Assembly: GCA_017311315.1 (NCBI GenBank)
Contig: CM029636.1
Location: 22,623,139-22,687,138, forward strand
Length of the DNA stretch: 64,000 bases
From: Dendrocalamus latiflorus
Lineage: Eukaryota; Streptophyta; Magnoliopsida; Poales; Poaceae
Direction: 5' to 3'
Shown here: positions 58,619 to 64,000 of the stretch, piece after piece
Layout: every line of letters begins with the position of its first letter
Position numbering within the stretch: the first letter of the stretch is position 1
Program-made: the position numbers and the translations under genes
The notes under the pieces: model-generated
Seen by the model: only the letters and a program-made list of their open reading frames with translations
The model's database searches: none
What the model was told of the DNA's origin: nothing

Positions 58619-60110
58619 TAGGGCTAGGCAAAAAGCTTGAGGCTCGTGAGTCGCTCGGGCTTAAGCTCAGCTCATCTAGGCTCAGCTCATGCACAAGAGA
58701 GCCAAACTTCACTTTGAGCTTGTTACAATATCGAGCCGAGCCCGAGCTACTCGTGAGCGACTCAGTGGCTCACTCGGTTCCTGTCTCCTTGCCCCAGGCA
58801 CTAACAAGCTCCCGTCTCCCTCATCAACTCATGACTGCCAGTCTACCACATCAACTCTTGTCTGTCTCCCTCATTATTTTCTCTTCTCTGCCCTTCCAAT
58901 TCATCGCCGCTTAGCCCGCAGATCCACCGCCACTCCTTATCTTCCTGCTCGCTGGCCGGTTAGCATGCCGATCTGTCGTTGCCCCCTTCTTCTCCTCGCC
59001 CACCAGCCGCTCAGTCTTCCTACCATCGGCCCTCCTTCTCCCCCACCGCCGCAGTTGAGCCTCCCGATCCGCCGCCTCCCTTCTCCCTACCCGCTGGCCG
59101 CTCATTCTTTCCCACCGCCGCCATTGAGCCTCTTGATCCGCCAACTCTCTTCTCCCTGCCTACCTATTGATCAGTCTGTAGATCTGCCGCTACCCCCTAA
59201 TCCCCGTCCATCGGCTGCTCATTCTTCCCCACCGCCACCCCTCCTTCTCCCCTACCGCCGCCATTGAGCCTCCCGATACTCCACCTCCCTTCTCCCGCCC
59301 GCTTGTAGGTCAGTCTGTAGATCCGCCGCTGCTCCCCTAATCCCCGTCCGTCGGCTGCTCATTCTTCCCCACCGCTGCCGATCATTCTTCCCCACCTCCG
59401 CCCCTCCTTCTCCACCACCAACGCGCCGGTTCAGCTTGGCCTCCATGCAGTCTAGTGATGCAGAGGAAATCCTACATGAAAATCAAGATGAAGAAATTAG
59501 TAGTAATATATCTTGATTGCTTTGCAATTACCATGATTGAGTGCTGAACTATTTTTCTTTCCACATGGATGCTTATTGACTTTTTTTTGCATTCTTGTTA
59601 ACAAATTGTTTTTAAATAGTGATTTCATATAAGAAGCTAGATGATATCCTGTATCTTCTCCTTTTGTTAAACAGTTGGTTTGGATCCTGACCTTATGAAC
59701 TATTTGATGTATGCACTGTCATTATTGAGACATTATGAAGTCTTGGCCAGCCAAATAGAAATGTTGTTGCCTAGAACCTATAGCAGATCATACGCAAAGG
59801 GCTTTTAAGATGGTAAGCCTTTAGTGTTTAGACTGTTTTCCCAGATGTAGCACAATGATTCATCGTCTTCATGAGTGACAAGCCACTGGGGTTGAACTGC
59901 TTTGAAGTCTTGAATCTAGTCAGATGAACCAACACTATCTTATGTTGATTGCTTGCTGAACAGCATGGTGCAGTTCGCGAGTTGGCTTGAGCCAGGAAAC
60001 GAGCCAAGCTGAGCTGGGCTTCTACCTTGTTTCCTAAACGAGCCGAGCCGTAGCTCCAGGTGAGCTCGGCCGAGCCTGGCTCAAGCCGGCTCAACTCGTT
60101 TCCAGCCCTA
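58619..60110. mobile_element. Non-autonomous hAT element (1492 bp)
   Basis: Ends TAGGGCTAGGCAAAAAGC and, reversed, TAGGGCTGGAAACGAG, with the perfect 8-bp duplication GCGAGGGG (58611-58618, 60111-60118). Subterminal repeats of GAGCTC / GAGCCGAGC type lie on both sides (58640-58775, 59985-60095). The interior, 58910-59450, is a C-rich repetitive stretch (CCGCCGC, TTCTCCC units). A short frame from 59445 begins MQSSDAEEILHENQDEE, possibly a transposase N-terminus remnant. Confidence 0.9.
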
Positions 60111-60543
60111 GCGAGGGGTAGGGCTAGTAGCGGCACAACTGAGGGTTGCTAGGGAGGAAGGGGATTAGGGTTTGGGGTAGAAGGAAGGATAATGGTGTCT
60201 ACGCACTATACCTTGCTGCCTTTAGATTGCTTCAAGATGTGTGCCATTGCAATAGGTAGACAAATTAACCGGTCAACCCACTTACATTTACTGATTTGGA
60301 ATGAAAGTGCAATGTGCTATTTAATTCACAATAATACCATCTTAATATGTGGCCACATACCTTGTTAATTACTGAGAGACATTACATTTACTGAGAGCAT
60401 TCCAAAAATTGAGGGTATGGATATATGGTATGTACAAATATGTTGCATTGATTTTTTTTGAAGGTATAAAAATGAGATATAGTAATTACTAATTACTATG
60501 TAGAAGGAAATAATCTTGCCATGGAGGATACTATGGTCTTAGC

Positions 60544-60690
60544 ATGTTAATTAAGTAGAGTTTACAAATGCTGATTTGACATACTCTTTTTGTCACTATA
60601 TATGCATGTCATGTACTCCAATCTATCAACCATATATAAACTCTACTTAATTAACATGCATATATAGTGACAAATAGAGTATATCGAATA
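60544..60690. repeat. Hairpin in the left interior of the long-TIR element
   Basis: CATGTTAATTAAGTAGAGTT (60544-60563) is matched in reverse at about 60638-60658, and a second pair (GACATACTCTTTTTGTCACTA / TAGTGACAAATAGAGTAT) nests with it. Confidence 0.75.
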
Positions 60691-61606
60691 AAATAGAGTA
60701 TGTGACAGGTATAGTATATGCCACGCGTAGTGGTGAGTATATTACATGTATAGCTAAAGGTAAAATGAGTCGAGTATGAGGTGGAGTATATGTCATGCAT
60801 GTGTAGTGCATAGTTCATACATAGTAGTATATTGAAGCAGTTGTATACTTGTATGTAATTTAACTATCCTAGTAGGAAGTCTATCTAATAGATACCTAAC
60901 TCTAGTTTTGCTTTCTTTCTTAAATATTGTCTACATTAAACAGTACTCAACTCACAAGTACGTTACAGAGTTAGAGATAGCTACCAAAACTGAAAAATTG
61001 CATGGCTGATGATCTCCAGTTGACATAATATTCCTCTCAAGATCAATTACCACAGGAGAAGTAGAAAAAATAGTATGCTAAGTTCTTTATATCGTCATAT
61101 GGTGCTTCCCAAACAATCAGAGCTACTTCCTGACATACCCTTTTCTACAACTGCAAATACTCCTCCAAAAACAAATTTACAACCAAAATCACAATTGTTC
61201 AACAAGGTTTATCCTTCATTTATCAAGATATCCCTTACTTCAAACTATGCATACTCATTACCAAAAGATAAATCTGAGGATCAAAATTCTAGCAACAATT
61301 TCATTATTGCAATTAAGCTATAGTTCAGTACATAAAAGGGATGTGATGCAAAGAAAAAAAAAGCATGTGGTGATCGAACTAATGCACCTTGTAGGTTGAG
61401 CAGAGTAATTATAACGTTTGAATAAAACCTAATGCACTAGGAAGATAATAGCATGTGTATAATGTCATCATAATTATAGTAGTGAACAATATAGAGTAGG
61501 TATGACATCGACAATGTGCTTTATTGAGCCATAACATGATAAATGAAAAATGTATCAGGCAAATAATATTGTCTCTTATTAAGACAAAATACTCATATTG
61601 AAATCA

Positions 61607-62291
61607 TCATTTAGTAGCAATACCATGTTCTGCGTACCGCTTCAATAGTTCTTTGACAAAATCAGGGGGTGACGCCAGATTTGCTTCCAAGGTGAGTATG
61701 TCCATCAAATGTCCATTCTGACATTGTCCATACAATCCTATTAATGAAATGTTAACATGTGTTTAAATACATGATTGCCACAACATTACACCGATAAGAT
61801 GAGAAAATGATGTTTCAATGCACAAGTGAAGGTATGGAAAATATACCTGATTCAGTGTTCAGACACACTTATTACCATCCTAGTTCTTTATGTACTCAAG
61901 GGTGTATATGCTATTGTCAACCACATAAATCGAAGTATCAGTAACAAATATATCTTGAATGAATCCCAAACTGAATTGATAACTTGGGTACGAAAATAAA
62001 GTTGAGTTTCGTACTCAAAATAATGTGTAGGACAATGGCTTTCTTACAAGCCTACTTAGTCATATCTTCGATCCAGCCATTGAAGAATAGTGTCATGCAT
62101 TGCTGCATAGCTTTGATTAGTATGGGCCAAATCCAAACATGATTACTGCCAATATCTATGTCTTCAACCTTTCTGGTCTTGTTTGAATCAAGTATGTGCA
62201 CCACTCGCTTATGTAAGTTAAATGCAAAGCATGACCAATGGTTCATATCACATAATGGAATATTGGAATCACACTTAAATGGAAAGACCAT
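61607..62291 (-). pseudogene. Ulp1/C48 cysteine protease C-terminal fragment
   Basis: Ulp1-like proteases cleave SUMO. The - strand frame at 62052-62291 reads CDMNHWSCFAFNLHKRVVHI and LDSNKTRK, the strand carrying the catalytic-His region (HW) and following LDS of the family. A further exon-like piece, about 61730-61607, reads LEANLASPPDFVKELLKRYA and ends in TGA. The Asp, Gln and Cys part cannot be followed. Its position inside the long-TIR element suggests transposon carriage. Confidence 0.6.
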
Positions 62292-62951
62292 CGCACGGTT
62301 GAATTTTTTTTTTGAAAAAACGAAATCTCATTTAATTTGAAAGTTGTACATGGAAGCTAAATGGAAGCATTAGCATTGCTATAACATGGAAAGAACCCTT
62401 CCCCATGCAAAAACCACATAGAGAATCATCATTTGGAATATGTGGGAATAAACCACAGAGAGAATCATCATTTGGGATTGACCTGCATGTGTATACGTAA
62501 CGGGTTGGATACATAATTAATGGATGAAATGCCTACTAATTTTCCACGAATTGTATAGAAATCAGATAGCTATTGGTTTAGGTGCCCAGGCACCAGGATG
62601 TCCTAGTTATTTTACTATATATGTGTAAACCAATAACCATCCAATATGCTAATTAGTAATTGTTACAGCTCATTTTATTCCTTAAAAAAAATCAATGCAG
62701 CATATCTATGCATACCATATATCCATACCCTCAATTTTTGGAATGCTCTCGGTAAATGTAACGTCTCTCAGTAATTAACAAGGTATCTGGTAGCATATTA
62801 AGATGGTATTATTGCAAATTAAAGAGCACATTGCGCTTTCTTTCCAAATCAGTAAATGCAAGCGGGTTGACCCATTAGTTTATATACCCATTGCAATGGC
62901 ACACATCTTAAAGCAATCTAAAGGCAGCAAGGTATGGTGCCTAGACACCAT

Positions 62952-63288
62952 GGTGCCCCAATTCAGCATATACATACATGCATACATACATTGTATGTCA
63001 TTGAATAACTTTCGGTTCCATAATTTGCCACTGAATAAGTGCTTATTCCATCTATGTCAATGGTTTTCAAGACTTTGTCATTCCATGCCATCGTCGTTAC
63101 CTCCTGTTAGTGGCCAAACATTAACCATGTCAATTTTTTGTAGTACTATCCAAAATGCCCATACACTCTCACTCTTCTCTCTTGTTGACCTAGTCAAAAT
63201 TAGAAATGCAATCACAAATTCCCCATCAACTTCCTTAGTTCCCTCTCTGACATCACCAGGGCACGCCGACGCCAAGGCCTTGTTCAAT
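62952..63288. other. Spacer, no recognised gene
   Basis: Contains a short CATACATA microsatellite (about 62970-62990) and mixed sequence leading to the pyruvate kinase fragments. Confidence 0.4.
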
Positions 63289-63546
63289 CCCACCAACGGA
63301 CAACGCCTCGAGCTCCACAACATTGTAGGTGGTGGGCCCTATGGTGCAGACGAGTTTGGTGTGGTGTGTGCTCCAAAAGCCATTCTGATATAGCTCGGGA
63401 TCTATGGCGACGTCGATATCGATGGGCGTGGGCTCGGTGACTAGGAGGCTGTTGGGGTTGGCGTAGGCGGTGCGGTCGATGTGGTCGGAGCTACAGAAGG
63501 CCGCGAGGCTATGCCTGCGATGGGCGGGGAGGTGGAGGTGGGCCAT
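63289..63546 (-). pseudogene. Plastid pyruvate kinase exon-1 fragment, copy B
   Basis: On the - strand from ATG 63546: MAHLHLPAHRRHSLAAFCSS, then LLVTEPTPIDIDVAIDPELY, HHTKLVCTIGP and VELEALSVGG, after which similarity ends. KLVCTIGP and ELEALxVGG(M)N are the start of the pyruvate kinase fold, preceded by a transit-peptide-like stretch. The catalytic parts are missing. It directly follows copy A. Confidence 0.75.
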
Positions 63547-63570
63547 GGCAGGCAAGTGAGGAGACCACAT

Positions 63571-64000
63571 TCATCCTGCCAACAGCCAGCGCCTCATGTT
63601 CCATGGTGTAGACGAGTTTGGTGCGGCATGTGCTGTGGAAGGCATTCTCCCGCAGCTCTGCCTCTATGGCGACATCGACATTGATGGGCGTGGGCTCGGT
63701 GACAAGGAAACCGTTGGGGTTGGGGATGGCGGTGAGGTTAGAGTGGCTGGGGCTGTAGGAGGCCGCGAGGCGACGCAGGCAGCAGGCGGGGAGGCGGAGG
63801 TGGGCCATGGTGGGGAGGGGAGGATGAGGTGGCGAGGGTCTTGGGAGCCACAAGGTGGAGAGGGTGTGTGCGTAGGCGGTGGCCATGGAGACAAGGAGGC
63901 AGAGGTGCATGTGCGAGAAAAAGATTTTTGTTTGAGAAAATCCAATGGACGGAGAGGGAGACATTGGGGTCGATGTCGATGTCCTTGGAGGCAACGCCAT
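63571..64000 (-). pseudogene. Plastid pyruvate kinase exon-1 fragment, copy A
   Basis: On the - strand an ATG at 64000 opens 163 codons. From residue 39 (MATAYAHTLSTLWLPRPSPP) it looks like a plastid transit peptide. From residue 65 (MAHLRLPACCLRRLAASYS) it matches copy B, through FLVTEPTPINVDVAIEAELR and RTKLVYTM to EALAVGRMN. It then runs into the start of copy B. The KLVCTIGP motif is changed to KLVYTM and bases are missing after it. Both copies stop at nearly the same residue, so this is a tandem duplication of one truncated 5' gene piece. Confidence 0.72.

Larger units (their letters stand above)
60192..62951. mobile_element. Long-TIR element (2.76 kb) with Ulp1-like protease remnant
   Basis: Inverted repeats of about 310 bp: 60192-60500 and 62640-62951. 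The outer ends are ATGGTGTCTACGCACTATAC and, reversed, ATGGTGTCTAGGCACCATAC; then CTTGCTGCCTTTAGATTGCT on both. The interior is AT-rich and carries a - strand Ulp1/C48 protease fragment. Long TIRs and an Ulp1 gene are found together in some MULEs (Kaonashi type) and other DNA elements, but I see no transposase and no clean duplication, so the superfamily is open. Confidence 0.78.

Noticed and set aside
1..64000. tRNA or rRNA genes
   Set aside because: I found no cloverleaf with B-box or rRNA text. TGGTATCAGAGC hits are LTR primer-binding sites.

Overview
The window looks like nuclear DNA from a grass, most likely rice (Oryza) or a close relative. The reasons are the grass-type transposon mix (Stowaway and Tourist MITEs, a CACTA-like MITE, hAT, MULE, Ty3/gypsy and Ty1/copia LTR elements), genes with introns and a GC-rich first exon, and cell-wall and plastid gene families typical of monocots. 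Only two host genes look intact. One is an eight-exon protein tyrosine phosphatase (about 26.9-32.5 kb, + strand). The other is a single-exon dirigent protein (39.0-39.6 kb, - strand). Nearly everything else is transposons, often nested, or captured gene fragments.

Left block (1-13673). A - strand LTR retrotransposon (LTR 4095-6375, internal part 1-4094, no coding seen) sits inside the 5' LTR of a + strand Ty3/gypsy element. That second element keeps the end of its 5' LTR (6376-7585), a PBS, a small ORF before gag, a broken gag, a protease remnant, the very end of pol, a PPT, and a 3' LTR (10037-13673) that itself holds a non-autonomous hAT (10557-11433). RT, RNase H and integrase are missing.

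Central block (15891-26225). This is the most interesting object: a 10.3-kb Mutator-like element (MULE) with long GC-rich terminal inverted repeats and a perfect 9-bp target duplication (GACAAGCGG). Besides a mudrA-like transposase (two frameshifts and one stop) it carries a plant-mobile-domain gene fragment and two different GRF-type zinc-finger/coiled-coil genes in divergent orientation. Two arrays of a 31-bp tandem repeat lie in the element, one of them in the shared upstream region of the two GRF genes. A CACTA-like MITE has inserted near its right end. The MULE landed about 65 bp upstream of a captured VAMP (longin) exon fragment.

Right half (32.5-64 kb). After the phosphatase gene come palindromic elements, a Stowaway split by a solo LTR, a second Stowaway with a MITE nested in it, the dirigent gene, two minisatellite arrays (40.0-42.1 kb), a decayed - strand copia element abutting a LINE fragment, several MITEs, a nearly intact 3.3-kb hAT with a 777-codon transposase frame (8-bp TSD), a second hAT (58619-60110, 8-bp TSD), a long-TIR element with an Ulp1/C48 protease remnant (60192-62951), and two tandem copies of the first exon of a plastid-type pyruvate kinase. 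A minisatellite core built on GTGGTCG / CGACCAC recurs in at least five separate places between 33 and 58 kb.
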